A program made the position numbers and the translations under genes. Shown one piece after another: positions 26,701 through 35,295 of a stretch of 64,000 bases of DNA (its first letter is position 1; each line of letters begins with the position of its first letter). The notes beneath the pieces were generated by a model that saw nothing but the letters and a program-made list of their open reading frames with translations, made no database searches and was not told where the DNA came from. The DNA comes from JAAURB01 sp049649525. GTDB lineage: Bacteria; Cyanobacteriota; Cyanobacteriia; Cyanobacteriales; Microcoleaceae. Location of the stretch: the NCBI GenBank assembly GCA_049649525.1, contig JBARZE010000045.1, positions 1 through 64,000 on the forward strand, given 5' to 3'.

Positions 26701-29601
26701 GTTTTGATCAATTCCTATAATGACAATATCAAGATCCCCATCATTATCATAATCTCCCCATTCTCCCTCACCTTGTTGTACCCCAACTAAAGCCGCGTTA
26801 ATATTGATAAAACTACCGCCATCATTACGATACACTTGGGAAACAGGAGTGACTCCAGCTAAACCCGTTAGCAGTAGATCGAGATCGCCGTCATTATCAT
26901 AATCTCCCCAGGCAACAGAACCGTCTGCTATATTGGCGAAAGCTGCATTTTGATTAACAAAAATACCCCCATCATTACGGTACAGTGTAGACGTAGGATT
27001 TCCGCCACTATTCCCTGTAACTGCTAAGTCTAAGTCGCCGTCGTTATCAAAGTCTCCCCAAGCCGCCGCAGCATTAGTGACTCCGGTTATAGCTGAATTA
27101 CTATCAACAAAACCGTTAACACCCTCATTGCGATAAATGATGGCAACATCATCACCGTCATTCTCTCCGGCAATAAAAGCATCCAAGTCCCCATCATTAT
27201 CATAATCTCCCCAAACCGCAGCACTATTACTAACTCCAGTTAATCCGCCGTTAATATTAATAAAGCTATTATTGCCATCGTTGCGATAAATCCGGGTAAC
27301 ATCATTATTCGTCGCGGGATCATTCCCGGTTAACAGCAGATCTAGATCCCCATCATTATCATAATCTCCCCAATCAACCGCGCTAGCATTGACCCCTGGA
27401 AGTCCAGCATTAATATTACCAAAACCGCCACCACCACTCTGATAAATTTGGGAAAATGCGTCCCCGTTAGCATCTTCTCCAGTAATTACGAAATCGAGAG
27501 TACCGTTACTGTTATAATCTCCCCAAGCAACCGATCCATTGGTTAAATTAGGTAAACCTAAATTAAATTGAATAAATTGAGGCGGTAGTATAGTAAATTC
27601 TTGTTCTACAGAAAAATCAGAGACAGCATAAGCACTATCGACCCCTTGGACTGACCAGTAATAGGTTCCGGGCGCTAAGTCATTCAGTTGCCAATCTCTG
27701 GTTGAACCCACATTTCCGGGGGATGGAGTGGTTAGAGTCGGGTTGACAATATCAAAACCCCCTGGTGTGGTTCCCACTCGCAGGTTATAAGTTATAGCGT
27801 CAATTGGAGTTTGTAGATCGGTTGATGGGGCCCAATTCAGATTTGCCGTATCCCCTGCCACGCCTGAGTTGGGATCATCAGGGATAGTCGGAGGTGTATT
27901 AACGACAGCTCCAGTATTATTATAGATTTGAGTAATCGCATTATTACCATCAAATCCTGCGATCGCTAAATCTAGATCTCCATCTCCATCAAAGTCTGCT
28001 GCTGCAATACCTGGGTTATTACCCACATCGGGGAGCGCCACTGCATTATCGGCAAAATCGGCAAAACTACCATTATCATTTTCATAGATAGTTAAATTGG
28101 GAGCGTTGTTAGCATCAATACCAGCCAGTGCCAGATCAACATCCCCATCATTATCCAAGTCTGCCCAAACGGCATCGCTTTGTTCAACCCCCGCTAAAGG
28201 CGCTGCTGCATCGGTCAGTGGAACAAATGTGTTATTGTCATTTTGGTAAATATTAGCAGTCGGAGCATTACCATCATTTCCTGTAACAACCAGATCTAAA
28301 TCTCCATCGGCATCATAATCTCCCCAAGCCCCTGCCCCATTTTCCACAGGTGCGATCGCGGAGCCCGTATCTATAAAAGTTCCATTTTCATTGAGATAAA
28401 CTTGTGAAACCGGACCTATGCGATTATTACCCGCGATAAAAAGATCTAAATCTCCATCAACATCATAATCTCCCCAAGTTCCTGTACTAAAACTTAGATC
28501 CGTTAAACCTGCATCAATAGCGATAAAATTACCATCATCATTACGATAAATTTCTGAAAAGGGTAAATCATCAATCGTTTCTCCCGTTAAGAAGATATCT
28601 AGATCTCCGTCATTATCATAATCTCCCCAAACCCCCTCACCATTGGCTACACCAACTAAATTGGTTGCAATTAATTGAAATCTATCATTATCATTATTGT
28701 CATTATTATTATTATTACCATTCGGATTATTCCGATAAATTAAAGTAGTGGGTGTCTCATTTTCATCTTCTCCTGTTACGAGTAAATCCAGATTTCCATC
28801 GCTATCATAATCTCCCCAGGCAACCGAACCCAAGGCGACTCCTGCTAAACGGTTAGGAAGGGGATTAAAATTATTATTGTTATTGCGATAAATTTGAGTA
28901 ATAGGGTTACCATTTTCATCTATTCCTGTAATGGCGATGTCAAAATCACCATCGTTATCATAGTCTCCCCAGGCGACAGAACTTTCTTGAACACCCGGTA
29001 GTTGAATCGGTTCATCGTTGAATTGAATCACAAATAAATGGGGATAAGCGGATAATACTTGGGAAGAAAAAGCCATTTGAGATTGAATCGAACCAATACA
29101 AGTATCAAATTGCCAATTTCCACCTTGTTTTTCACAACCCATTGGCTGCGATGTAGCGGCAATATTTGCCCCAGTTAATTGATGAAATTGTTGTAAAAAT
29201 GTATGAGATCTCGGTTGAGATTGTGCCGCAACTGAACAGCTATAGAGTAAAATTTCAGAGATATTCCATTGTTGAAGCTGGGCTGAATATTGCTGAATAT
29301 TCCCTTGATTTATCTTAGTTTTTCCTAGCTGTATTTCGCCCGGTTGACCATGACAAACGAGATGTAAGTGGGTTAAACCGGGTTGATTTGAGAGTGCTTT
29401 TGTAATAACTTGAATTCCGTCTTGCTCAGCCTCTATGATTACAATTTTTGCGGGGATTGCAATCTCTTTTAAGAGAATATTAAAATCTTGAACACGAGCA
29501 TCAATTACAATAATTGCTCTAGATAATAAAGGAATAATTGTATTATTTTTTCTAATAGGTTGTAAGGGATTGGGATATGAAGTCTTCGGGGTGTAAATCA
29601 T
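20725..29601 (-). CDS. giant DUF4347/FG-GAP/Calx-beta/RTX surface protein
   Basis: This is a 2958-residue protein. Residues about 28-190 are DUF4347, with LTHLHLVCHGQPGEIQLG (H84) and EILLYSCSVAA (C122). Two blocks of seven FG-GAP repeats follow (about 204-570 and 690-1035), each repeat with a calcium loop such as GDYDNDGDLD. Each block is followed by a fibronectin-like segment (PGTYYWSVQGVDSA). Three Calx-beta domains and 11 copies of a related module with the signature NWxxPQxVTVxGVDD occupy about 1150-2715. The end is RTX nonapeptides (about 2745-2855) and the common RTX terminal domain, implying type I export without a signal peptide. Likely a calcium-stabilised adhesin or motility/sheath protein. 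No exporter is in the window. Confidence 0.85.
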   Translation of the reverse strand: MIYTPKTSYPNPLQPIRKNNTIIPLLSRAIIVIDARVQDFNILLKEIAIPAKIVIIEAEQDGIQVITKALSNQPGLTHLHLVCHGQPGEIQLGKTKINQGNIQQYSAQLQQWNISEILLYSCSVAAQSQPRSHTFLQQFHQLTGANIAATSQPMGCEKQGGNWQFDTCIGSIQSQMAFSSQVLSAYPHLFVIQFNDEPIQLPGVQESSVAWGDYDNDGDFDIAITGIDENGNPITQIYRNNNNNFNPLPNRLAGVALGSVAWGDYDSDGNLDLLVTGEDENETPTTLIYRNNPNGNNNNNDNNDNDRFQLIATNLVGVANGEGVWGDYDNDGDLDIFLTGETIDDLPFSEIYRNDDGNFIAIDAGLTDLSFSTGTWGDYDVDGDLDLFIAGNNRIGPVSQVYLNENGTFIDTGSAIAPVENGAGAWGDYDADGDLDLVVTGNDGNAPTANIYQNDNNTFVPLTDAAAPLAGVEQSDAVWADLDNDGDVDLALAGIDANNAPNLTIYENDNGSFADFADNAVALPDVGNNPGIAAADFDGDGDLDLAIAGFDGNNAITQIYNNTGAVVNTPPTIPDDPNSGVAGDTANLNWAPSTDLQTPIDAITYNLRVGTTPGGFDIVNPTLTTPSPGNVGSTRDWQLNDLAPGTYYWSVQGVDSAYAVSDFSVEQEFTILPPQFIQFNLGLPNLTNGSVAWGDYNSNGTLDFVITGEDANGDAFSQIYQSGGGGFGNINAGLPGVNASAVDWGDYDNDGDLDLLLTGNDPATNNDVTRIYRNDGNNSFININGGLTGVSNSAAVWGDYDNDGDLDAFIAGENDGDDVAIIYRNEGVNGFVDSNSAITGVTNAAAAWGDFDNDGDLDLAVTGNSGGNPTSTLYRNDGGIFVNQNAAFANIADGSVAWGDYDNDGDLDLLLTGLAGVTPVSQVYRNDGGSFININAALVGVQQGEGEWGDYDNDGDLDIVIIGIDQNANPISTVYVNNGLDSFTPLDFLGLENLQSSSVAGGDYNNDNTLDLILMGQDATGNPFTSIYQNTVTPDNTPPTPPTTLTAAANGSQIIFSWNGATDAETPVMGLSYNLQVGTTPGGTEIISPLSIGSGQRQVVNIGNAQSNTSWTLNNFTPGTYFWSVQAVDTSFVGSTFATGSFDVLSPTYDFSLANYTTAEGDITNSVNDLVAITRSGDTTTAEAVTVSLTGDSATANNDFTAEPIIVNFGVGETTQFVPIEILGDRMTEGDETLQLTLSNFSQIGMAGTQNTATLTIINDDTPAVTVTPPVTPTTSETGDSSNFDLVLTSQPTANVTVSLVSDDPTEGNVTPTLTFTPETWDIPQTATVTGVDDNQVDGNVAYTISSTVTSVDGFYNGIEVADVTLTNTDDDVANITVTPVNGLTTTEGGGSATFTVVLETQPNNPVAINLASDNPAEGTVSTPVLNFTAANWNTPQTVTVTGVDDDIADDNISYNIVLDAAISIDPNYNSIDPADVTVINADNESPGVTVNPTEGLTTSEAGNTASFEVFLNTQPIDTVNFGVSSNDPTEGTVSISTISFTPDNWSIPQTVTVSGVNDDFTDGDVPYTIDITPDPNTSDLNYQTIDPTDVNLVNQDNDIADILVSPATGLVTTEASGNDTFTVVLTSQPTSDVDINLESNNPAEGRVSTPTLTFNGTNWQTPQTVTVTGIDDEVADGNQQYQILTTSSSLDPSYAAIDPADVTVVNTDDDEAGVEITPTMGLITTESGTAASFDVILTAQPTGDVLLNFNSSNLQEGNVLIPAVNFTPANWNIPQQITVLGVDDIVADGNVTYSIVSAAAVSLDPNYDGFNPDDVTVVNVDNETPGITINPLNGLTTSEAGETTDSFNVILNTQPTDAVTLFFSSSDETEGTVVESVTFDRDEWDTPEIITVTGVDDIEVDGDVEYSILTGLTVSTDLNYNGIDPDNITVTNIDNDVPAVNLLVSPNIGSEAEATLVTVTANTTNPVNGNQTVNLGVSGAGITNADYTLSDTVITIPDGENTGSVTFAIQNDELIEGVEDATLTLTNPSEGIELGTITTSNVRIIDNNNPAIVEFSSANYRVDEAGNIIDIVVTVNRAGNVLGTSTVEVELTGGTATAGEDFNDVPITVDLAADEIERTIFIPILEDRLIEGEETFNIELVNPSAGTQVGPQNTATVTILDNDEAGISLTQTNLSLVESGEAETYSIFLTSPPENPVTVTFDFDPAQIEPIAPIVFDQTNWNTPQDVQVSAIGEDGLEGIQLTSIAHQVTSEDPNYNGFQLDNIAVEIVELQSPGLLVEPVNLEVIEGESSDSYSISLTTVPDDIVTVQFNTGSQINPLDDITFDSTNWNLPQTIVVSALDDILIEDIHQGAITHQLISNDEDYNLLGIAAVVVEITDNDVEDPIDQPVGVQINQGNLTVSESGTEGDYNFVLTAEPTSSVTINIATEDQLNPITPITFTPSNWNIPQTVTFTAVDNAVVEGDRTATIRHSIDSEDSRYEQLIIADVEVNIIDDDTNSQNPNPNQPIPTVEILQTGNLTNVSETGTVDIYSVVLTTPPTSDVIVTLNPDSQVDVGNGTENSLELIFTPDNWDLPQFVTVAADDDSIVEAAVHTSTINHVVSSDDPDYGVNPLITIDGVANNNLTVNIEDNDEPLPPGTAGVKVIQLVRSTNVLEGFGEDSYLLELESEPTAEVIVTISQPDFQLEVDRPTLSFTPSDWDQPKLITVTAIDDIANEGDHVANLFHTATSLDPRYNNISIDSLSVDIADNDNLGDQLNLNNRSVLAFTERDDLIMGSGDNDVLYGLEGNDRLMGMASRDYLSGQEGSDGIAGDAGDDIILGGAGHDHLYGNQDNDQIFGDAGSDRLFGGSGDDRLSGGLNNDRLSPDQGTDTLTGGLGQDVFVLGMGSGGENPSDANLITDYNNTEDTIELVGSLTFNQLNFISTGGGTLLQIRSTGEYLALLSGVSLNLSTDASFFTN

Positions 29602-30447
29602 AATAGATTTTTGTTATATATAATTAATATCTTTTAATCATGCGATCGGCTATTGGATCTTTATCTTTCTATGATTGTCATTGAACCCAAAATGTTTCCG
29701 AAATTTCAAACGAAGAAACTCAAGGTAGCATAATTTTTAAACTGACTCAACTCAAAGATACAGCATTGCTCAGCTCTCAAGGCTATTATTCATGCTGATT
29801 GTTTTCAGAGTTCATCTTCGCTTGAGAAAAGCTGACTTGAAGAGATCAGTATAATTCTGCACAGATTTCCAACACCCTGACTAATTAATATTCTTAAAAT
29901 TAATTTTTTGACTCTAAGTAAATCATAGCAAAAGGGACAGTGAACTGAGTATATCCTTTGTCAGATATATTGCTCTTGTCCATACACCCTAGAACTAAAA
30001 GATGTTGGAGATGAGTATCAGCAAATTCTGAAAATCTGAGAATAGGCTGAGGGTAATTAAACCAAAAGTGAAGTGTGTTTTAACCGGGCTAAAAACACTA
30101 TCTATTAATACAAGGGCTGTGCCTTTGGCTGATAATAGGCAAAGTAGAGGGTGGACTTTGAGGGAAACATTTGACAGTTTTAACAAAGTTGATACTGATT
30201 AAAACCATAATAGCTCCATCTTAGCTCAGTTTTCAATGAATTTCCGACCTGTCAACCCCATTTTGTATCCGGACTTCGATGTATTGTTTGGATCTAACAA
30301 CCCGTACCGAAGCCGTTGGAGGAGAGAGAAAAAATCGTCATCTCATCTAGCTAACGATTGCCTTGTGTCAAAAGTCTACCTTTAAATGTAACAAGATGTA
30401 AACTATAATGAGAACGAACTTAACACCAATATACTGAAGGGTTATTA
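29602..30447. other. long divergent intergenic region upstream of crtP
   Basis: No convincing gene is seen; short frames on the minus strand look accidental. It separates the divergent giant surface gene and crtP and must hold both promoters. The segment near 30404 has the best promoter-like sequence. Confidence 0.5.
30404..30409 (+). promoter_or_regulatory. candidate -10 box of the crtP promoter
   Basis: TATAAT lies 39 bases before the crtP ATG. No clear TTGACA-like box is seen 17 bases upstream, so activation by a factor is possible. AAGGG about 6 bases before the ATG is a reasonable ribosome site. Confidence 0.4.
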
Positions 30448-31860
30448 ATGCGAGTTGCGATCGCCGGAGCTGGTTTAGCTGGATTATCTTGCGCTAAGTA
30501 TCTCACAGATCAGGGACACACTCCAATTGTTCTAGAACGACGAGATGTCTTAGGTGGGAAGGTTGCCGCGTGGAAAGACGACGACGGTGACTGGTATGAA
30601 ACTGGGTTGCATATTTTCTTTGGGGCATACCCCAATATGTTGCAACTGTTTAAAGAATTAGACATTGAAGATCGTCTGCAGTGGAAAGATCACACGATGA
30701 TTTTCAACCAACCGACGAAGCCGGGGACCTATTCTCGTTTCGATTTTCCGGACTTACCGGCCCCAGTCAATGGTATGATTGCGATTCTACGCAATAACGA
30801 TATGTTGACTTGGCCGGAGAAAATTCGGTTCGGTTTAGGATTAATTCCCGCCATCGTCAATGGTCAGAAGTACGTTGAAGAAATGGATCAATACTCTTTT
30901 TCCGAATGGCTGAAAAAACAGAATGTGCCACCTCGGGTAGAAAAAGAAGTGTTTATTGCCATGTCTAAGGCGCTGAATTTCATTGACCCCGATGAAATCT
31001 CCTCAACAGTGATTTTAACCGCCCTCAACCGTTTCTTACAAGAGAAAAACGGTTCTAAAATGGCATTTTTAGATGGTTCCCCAACCGAACGCTTGTGTCA
31101 GCCCATGGTAGATTATATTACCGAACGTGGCGGAGAAATTCATCTCAATGCCCCGATTAAGGAATTTCTACTCAACGAAGATGAATCTGTCAAAGGATTT
31201 TTAATTCGGGGGCGTGGCGGTGAACCGGATTATACTCTCAGCGCGGATCTTTACGTCTCTGCGATGCCGGTTGACCCCTTGAAGGTGATGTTACCTCAAC
31301 CTTGGCGAGAACGAGCGGAATTCAAGCAAATGCAGGGGTTAGAAGGAGTTCCTGTAATTAATGTCCATCTGTGGTTTGACCGCAAACTGACAGACATCGA
31401 TCACTTGTTGTTTTCGCGCTCGCCATTACTCAGCGTGTATGCAGATATGAGTAACACCTGCAAAGAATACGCTAACCCGGATCGCTCCATGTTAGAGTTG
31501 GTATTGGCTCCGGCGAAAGATTGGGTGAGTAAGTCAGATGAAGAGATTGTGGCCGCCACCATGGCCGAATTGGAAAAATTATTTCCAGATGAAATTCCTC
31601 ACCCGGCGAAGTTACTCAAATCTCACGTTGTTAAAACTCCTCGATCGGTTTACAAAGCCACCCCAGGTCGTCAAGCTTGCCGTCCGAGCCAGGTTACCTC
31701 AATCCCCAATTTCTATCTGACGGGAGATTACACTATGCAACGCTACCTTGCCAGTATGGAAGGTGCAGTACTTTCTGGTAAACTAACAGCGCAAGCGATT
31801 AATCAGCGTCAAAACTTGAGCCAAGATCAACCCGATTTGGCAACTGTTAACGTCGGTTAA
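30448..31860 (+). CDS. crtP: 15-cis-phytoene desaturase
   Basis: This is a 470-residue plant-type desaturase that converts phytoene through phytofluene to zeta-carotene, passing electrons to plastoquinone at the thylakoid or plasma membrane. The N-terminal FAD-binding Rossmann motif is clear (VAIAGAGLAGLSCAKYL), followed by the family segments VLGGKVAAWKDDDGDWYETG and LHIFFGAYPNMLQLF. The C-terminal FLTGDYTMQ-like segment (FYLTGDYTMQRYLASMEGAV) closes the FAD fold. This is the known target type of norflurazon-class inhibitors. The phytoene synthase gene follows after about 100 bases, the usual cyanobacterial order. Confidence 0.97.
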   Translation: MRVAIAGAGLAGLSCAKYLTDQGHTPIVLERRDVLGGKVAAWKDDDGDWYETGLHIFFGAYPNMLQLFKELDIEDRLQWKDHTMIFNQPTKPGTYSRFDFPDLPAPVNGMIAILRNNDMLTWPEKIRFGLGLIPAIVNGQKYVEEMDQYSFSEWLKKQNVPPRVEKEVFIAMSKALNFIDPDEISSTVILTALNRFLQEKNGSKMAFLDGSPTERLCQPMVDYITERGGEIHLNAPIKEFLLNEDESVKGFLIRGRGGEPDYTLSADLYVSAMPVDPLKVMLPQPWRERAEFKQMQGLEGVPVINVHLWFDRKLTDIDHLLFSRSPLLSVYADMSNTCKEYANPDRSMLELVLAPAKDWVSKSDEEIVAATMAELEKLFPDEIPHPAKLLKSHVVKTPRSVYKATPGRQACRPSQVTSIPNFYLTGDYTMQRYLASMEGAVLSGKLTAQAINQRQNLSQDQPDLATVNVG

Positions 31861-31873
31861 TAAGTTGAGTAAT

Positions 31874-31896
31874 GTGGATCAACCTTCTTGATCCGC
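31874..31896 (+). other. hairpin between crtP and crtB
   Basis: GGATCAA (31876-31882) pairs with TTGATCC (31888-31894) around a 5-base loop and can extend by two pairs. No T run follows. It may stabilise the upstream mRNA or set the ratio of the two products. Confidence 0.45.
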
Positions 31897-31960
31897 CCTA
31901 CTTTACTCTGCCCTCTCCTGAACATTGATTACAGCCGAGCGCTCAAAGCTGAAAAAACGA

Positions 31961-32884
31961 ATGCTACAACTGTCGAAATCACCCTGCACAAGAATGCTGG
32001 CTTCACTGGAAGAGTCTTATGAACTTTGTCGTCAGATTACGGCAGAGTACTCTAAAACGTTTTATCTCGGCACGCAGCTTATGCCAGAGCCGAAACGCCG
32101 CGCAATTTGGGCTATTTATGTTTGGTGTCGTCGCACAGACGAGCTGGTAGATGGACCGATGGCAGGTTCGACCACCGTCGAAACCTTAAAAGAATGGGAA
32201 GAACAGTTAGAGTTGGTCTTTGCAGGGCATCCGATTGTAGATGAGGATGTGGCTTTAGTCGATACTCTCAGCCGTTACCCGATTGATATTCAACCGTTTC
32301 GAGACATGATTGCGGGCCAACGAATGGATCTCTATCGTAGTCGTTATGAAACCTACGAAGATTTGGAGCTATACTGCTATCGTGTTGCGGGGACGGTGGG
32401 GTTAATGTCGATGTCTGTTATGGGGGTAGAACCCGTTAATACTGCTCCCTGGAATGATCAACAATCTGATATTCCCACAGAAGAAGCGGTCGCCCTCGGC
32501 ATTGCGAATCAACTTACCAATATTTTGAGGGATGTGGGAGAAGATGCCCGCCGGGGACGGATTTATTTACCCTTAGAAGAACTGGCTTTATTTGATTACA
32601 CAGAAGAGGATTTATTGAAAGGAATTGTTGACGAGCGTTGGAAAGCGTTTATGCAATTTCAAATTCAACGTGCCCGGAAAATCTATACCACAGCAGAAAG
32701 CGGAATTCGAGTATTAAGTTCTGATATTCGCTGGCCTGTATGGACGGCGTTGATGCTTTACAGCAAGATTTTAGATCAAATTGAACGCAATCAATACGAT
32801 GTGTTTAAGAAACGGGCTTATGTTCCTTTGGGACGAAAGTTACTGTATTTACCGATTGCATATATGCGCTCTAAAGTGTTGTAA
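31961..32884 (+). CDS. crtB: phytoene synthase
   Basis: This enzyme joins two geranylgeranyl diphosphates head to head to make phytoene, the first committed carotenoid step. The first Asp-rich motif lies in YVWCRRTDELVDG, and the second in LTNILRDVGEDARRGRIYLP. EYSKTFYLGTQLMPEPKRRA is typical of cyanobacterial and plant enzymes. ATG 31961 (MLQLSKSP, 307 residues) matches the start I recall for cyanobacterial homologues; the frame extends upstream to a TTG at 31925. It follows crtP closely and feeds it substrate. Confidence 0.96.
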   Translation: MLQLSKSPCTRMLASLEESYELCRQITAEYSKTFYLGTQLMPEPKRRAIWAIYVWCRRTDELVDGPMAGSTTVETLKEWEEQLELVFAGHPIVDEDVALVDTLSRYPIDIQPFRDMIAGQRMDLYRSRYETYEDLELYCYRVAGTVGLMSMSVMGVEPVNTAPWNDQQSDIPTEEAVALGIANQLTNILRDVGEDARRGRIYLPLEELALFDYTEEDLLKGIVDERWKAFMQFQIQRARKIYTTAESGIRVLSSDIRWPVWTALMLYSKILDQIERNQYDVFKKRAYVPLGRKLLYLPIAYMRSKVL

Positions 32885-33035
32885 TTCAATGTCATAAACT
32901 GGCTCGGACTTTCTCCTATTGAAATCCATTTGACATCGGCTTGAGTTGTTCTTTTTATAATCTAATTCTTTAGATAGATTGTAGTGGTTGTTTGATTCAT
33001 CTACGATTAAACTAATCGCTAAAAATACAACTTTC

Positions 33036-34721
33036 ATGCCTACTTACGATGTAGTTATCATTGGTGCAGGACACAATGGTCTGGTATGTGCTGCATATTT
33101 ACTCAAAGAAGGTTACAGCGTCTTACTACTCGAAAAACGCTCCATTCCAGGAGGCGGCGCAACCACGGAAGAAGCCATGCCAGAAGAGGCACCTGGGTTT
33201 AAATTTAATCTCTGTGCTATCGATCATGAATTTATTCATTTAGGGCCTATTGTCGAAGAATTAGAACTGAATAAATACGGCTTAGAATATCTTTATTGTG
33301 ACCCAGTGACATTTTGTCCCCATCCCAATGGTGAGTATTTTTTAGCGCATAAATCAGTTGAAAAAACAATAGCTGAAATTGCCCGCTTTAATCAGAGAGA
33401 TGCACAGAAATATGGAGAATTTATCGATTTTTGGCAGCGGTTAATGAAAGGCATTCAACCGATGTTTAATGCCCCCCCGAAATCAATTGTTGATATTGCA
33501 GGCAATTACGGACTCAATAATATTCAAGATTTATTATCGACTTTGGGCGGTGTTGATAAAACCTTAGATTTATTTCGCACCATGCTAACCTCTCCCAAAG
33601 ATACCTTAGAATATTGGTTTGATTCTGAGTTTTTAAAAGCACCTTTAGCCAGACTCGCATCAGAATTTGGTGCCCCACCCTCTCAAAAAACCATTGGTAT
33701 TGGTTCATTAATGATGGCAATGCGTCATCATCCCGGTATGGCTAGACCCAAAGGCGGTACAGGGGCTTTAACAAGAGCGTTATTGAATTTAGTTAAAGAT
33801 AAAGGCGGAACCGTATTATGCGACCGTAGCGTTGAACAAATATTAATTGGTAATAATGGTCGAGCCGAAGGAGTTAGAACCCATAACGGCGAAGAATACC
33901 GGGCTAAAACAGCAGTTATTTCTAATATTGATGCCCGTCGTTTATTTTTAAATATGGTACCGAAAGCAGCCAGTGATGCCGCCGATGCCAATTTACGAGA
34001 AAGACTCGAAAGACGAATTGTAAATAACAATGAAACTATCCTCAAAATAGATTGCGCCCTGTCTGAAGCCCCTCGTTTTGAACGGTTTAATCACAGAGAT
34101 GAATATCTAGTGGGTTCGGTTTTAATTGCTGATTCTGTTAATCATGTAGAAGCGGCTCATGCTTTACCAAGTATGGGAATTATTCCAGATGAAAATCCCT
34201 CGATGTATTTGGATGTTCCGACTGTTTTAGATCCTTCAATGGCACCCGAAGGTCAGCATACTTTATGGATTGAATTTTTTGCCCCCTATCAAATTGCCGG
34301 GTTAGAAGGAACGGGTTTAAAAGGGACAGGTTGGACAGATGAATTAAAGAATCAAGTCGCAGATCGAGTGATTGATAAATTAGCAGATTATGCCCCTAAT
34401 GTCAAAGATGCAATCATTGCCCGCCGCGTAGAAAGTCCGGCTGAATTAGGCGAACGTTTAGGGGCTTACAAAGGGAATTATTATCATATTGATATGACCT
34501 TAGATCAAATGCTCTTTTTCCGTCCTTTACCCGAAATCGCCAATTATAAAACTCCAATTGAAGGGTTATATTTAACCGGGGCAGGGACTCATCCGGGTGG
34601 TTCAATTTCAGGGATGCCGGGACGAAATTGCGCCCGTGTTTTACTGAATGAAGAAAGACCGATTGTGCAAAAATTAAAAGAAATAGGAGAAAAAATAGAA
34701 TCTGTATTTGATGGAGATTAA
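33036..34721 (+). CDS. crtO: beta-carotene ketolase, CrtO type
   Basis: This is a 561-residue FAD-dependent oxidoreductase of the phytoene-desaturase superfamily. It starts at ATG 33036 with YDVVIIGAGHNGLVCAAYLL and LLLEKRSIPGGGATTEE. The C-terminal segment IEGLYLTGAGTHPGGSISG is the family's FAD/carotenoid signature. It is unrelated to the di-iron CrtW ketolase. The best known relative is Synechocystis CrtO, which makes echinenone from beta-carotene; other superfamily oxidases cannot be fully excluded. A TTG start 48 bases upstream adds only unlike residues. It sits 151 bases after crtB and 5 bases before a DUF2243 gene. Confidence 0.85.
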   Translation: MPTYDVVIIGAGHNGLVCAAYLLKEGYSVLLLEKRSIPGGGATTEEAMPEEAPGFKFNLCAIDHEFIHLGPIVEELELNKYGLEYLYCDPVTFCPHPNGEYFLAHKSVEKTIAEIARFNQRDAQKYGEFIDFWQRLMKGIQPMFNAPPKSIVDIAGNYGLNNIQDLLSTLGGVDKTLDLFRTMLTSPKDTLEYWFDSEFLKAPLARLASEFGAPPSQKTIGIGSLMMAMRHHPGMARPKGGTGALTRALLNLVKDKGGTVLCDRSVEQILIGNNGRAEGVRTHNGEEYRAKTAVISNIDARRLFLNMVPKAASDAADANLRERLERRIVNNNETILKIDCALSEAPRFERFNHRDEYLVGSVLIADSVNHVEAAHALPSMGIIPDENPSMYLDVPTVLDPSMAPEGQHTLWIEFFAPYQIAGLEGTGLKGTGWTDELKNQVADRVIDKLADYAPNVKDAIIARRVESPAELGERLGAYKGNYYHIDMTLDQMLFFRPLPEIANYKTPIEGLYLTGAGTHPGGSISGMPGRNCARVLLNEERPIVQKLKEIGEKIESVFDGD

Positions 34722-34726
34722 AAGCA

Positions 34727-35221
34727 ATGAAAACACAAAATACTCAACCCAATAACCGCCGACCGTTAATTATTGCTGGGATTTTATTGGGGTTAGGTCA
34801 AGCTGGCTTTTTTGATGGGATTGTGTTTCATCAACTTCTACAATGGCATCATATGTTTACGAGTGTTGAAACAGGTCAAACAGTATCCGGTTTAGAGTTT
34901 AATACAATTGGTGATGGCTTATTTCATCTGCTAGATTGGTTAATGACAATTGCTGGAATTATTGTTTTGTGGTTAGCGGGGAAAAAGCCAGATGTTCCTT
35001 GGTCAACCTCTACGTTTGTCGGTTCAATTGCTATCGGTGCGGGTTTATTTAATGTGGTAGAAGGCATTATCAGTCATCATCTTTTACAAATTCATCATGT
35101 TAAACCCGGAGTGAATCAATTAGCTTGGGATATTGGTTTTATCGCAGTGGGTGTGTTAGCGATTATTATCGGTTGGTTTATTCAAAATCGCCAATATGAT
35201 ACGACTCTAGCAGAGAATTAA
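34727..35221 (+). CDS. DUF2243 membrane protein
   Basis: This is a 164-residue protein with four hydrophobic spans. The family signature AGFFDGIVFHQLLQWHHMFT is intact, with repeated histidines that may bind metal or haem. A second His-rich segment (IISHHLLQIHHV) follows in the third span, so the protein looks like an internal two-fold repeat. It starts 5 bases after crtO and is certainly co-transcribed with it. DUF2243 function is unknown; the tight link suggests, but does not show, a role with the ketolase or in membrane redox. Confidence 0.8.
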   Translation: MKTQNTQPNNRRPLIIAGILLGLGQAGFFDGIVFHQLLQWHHMFTSVETGQTVSGLEFNTIGDGLFHLLDWLMTIAGIIVLWLAGKKPDVPWSTSTFVGSIAIGAGLFNVVEGIISHHLLQIHHVKPGVNQLAWDIGFIAVGVLAIIIGWFIQNRQYDTTLAEN

Positions 35222-35254
35222 TTCAGCAATTTGCCTTCTATAATACATCAAAAA

Positions 35255-35286
35255 TTGTAGGGTTTGTTAGTAACGCAGCCCTACAA
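35255..35286. terminator. bidirectional stem-loop between convergent genes
   Basis: TTGTAGGG (35255-35262) pairs with CCCTACAA (35279-35286) around a 16-base loop, with A-rich and T-rich flanks on either side (AAAA before, AAAAACTT after). It serves the DUF2243 gene and the minus-strand thioredoxin-like gene. The core resembles the GTAGGGT-type palindromic repeats common in cyanobacteria. Confidence 0.6.
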
Positions 35287-35295
35287 AAACTTAGT

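Noticed and set aside
29995..30186. A 63-codon minus-strand frame upstream of crtP
   Set aside because: No ribosome site, no family, and it lies in the promoter region.
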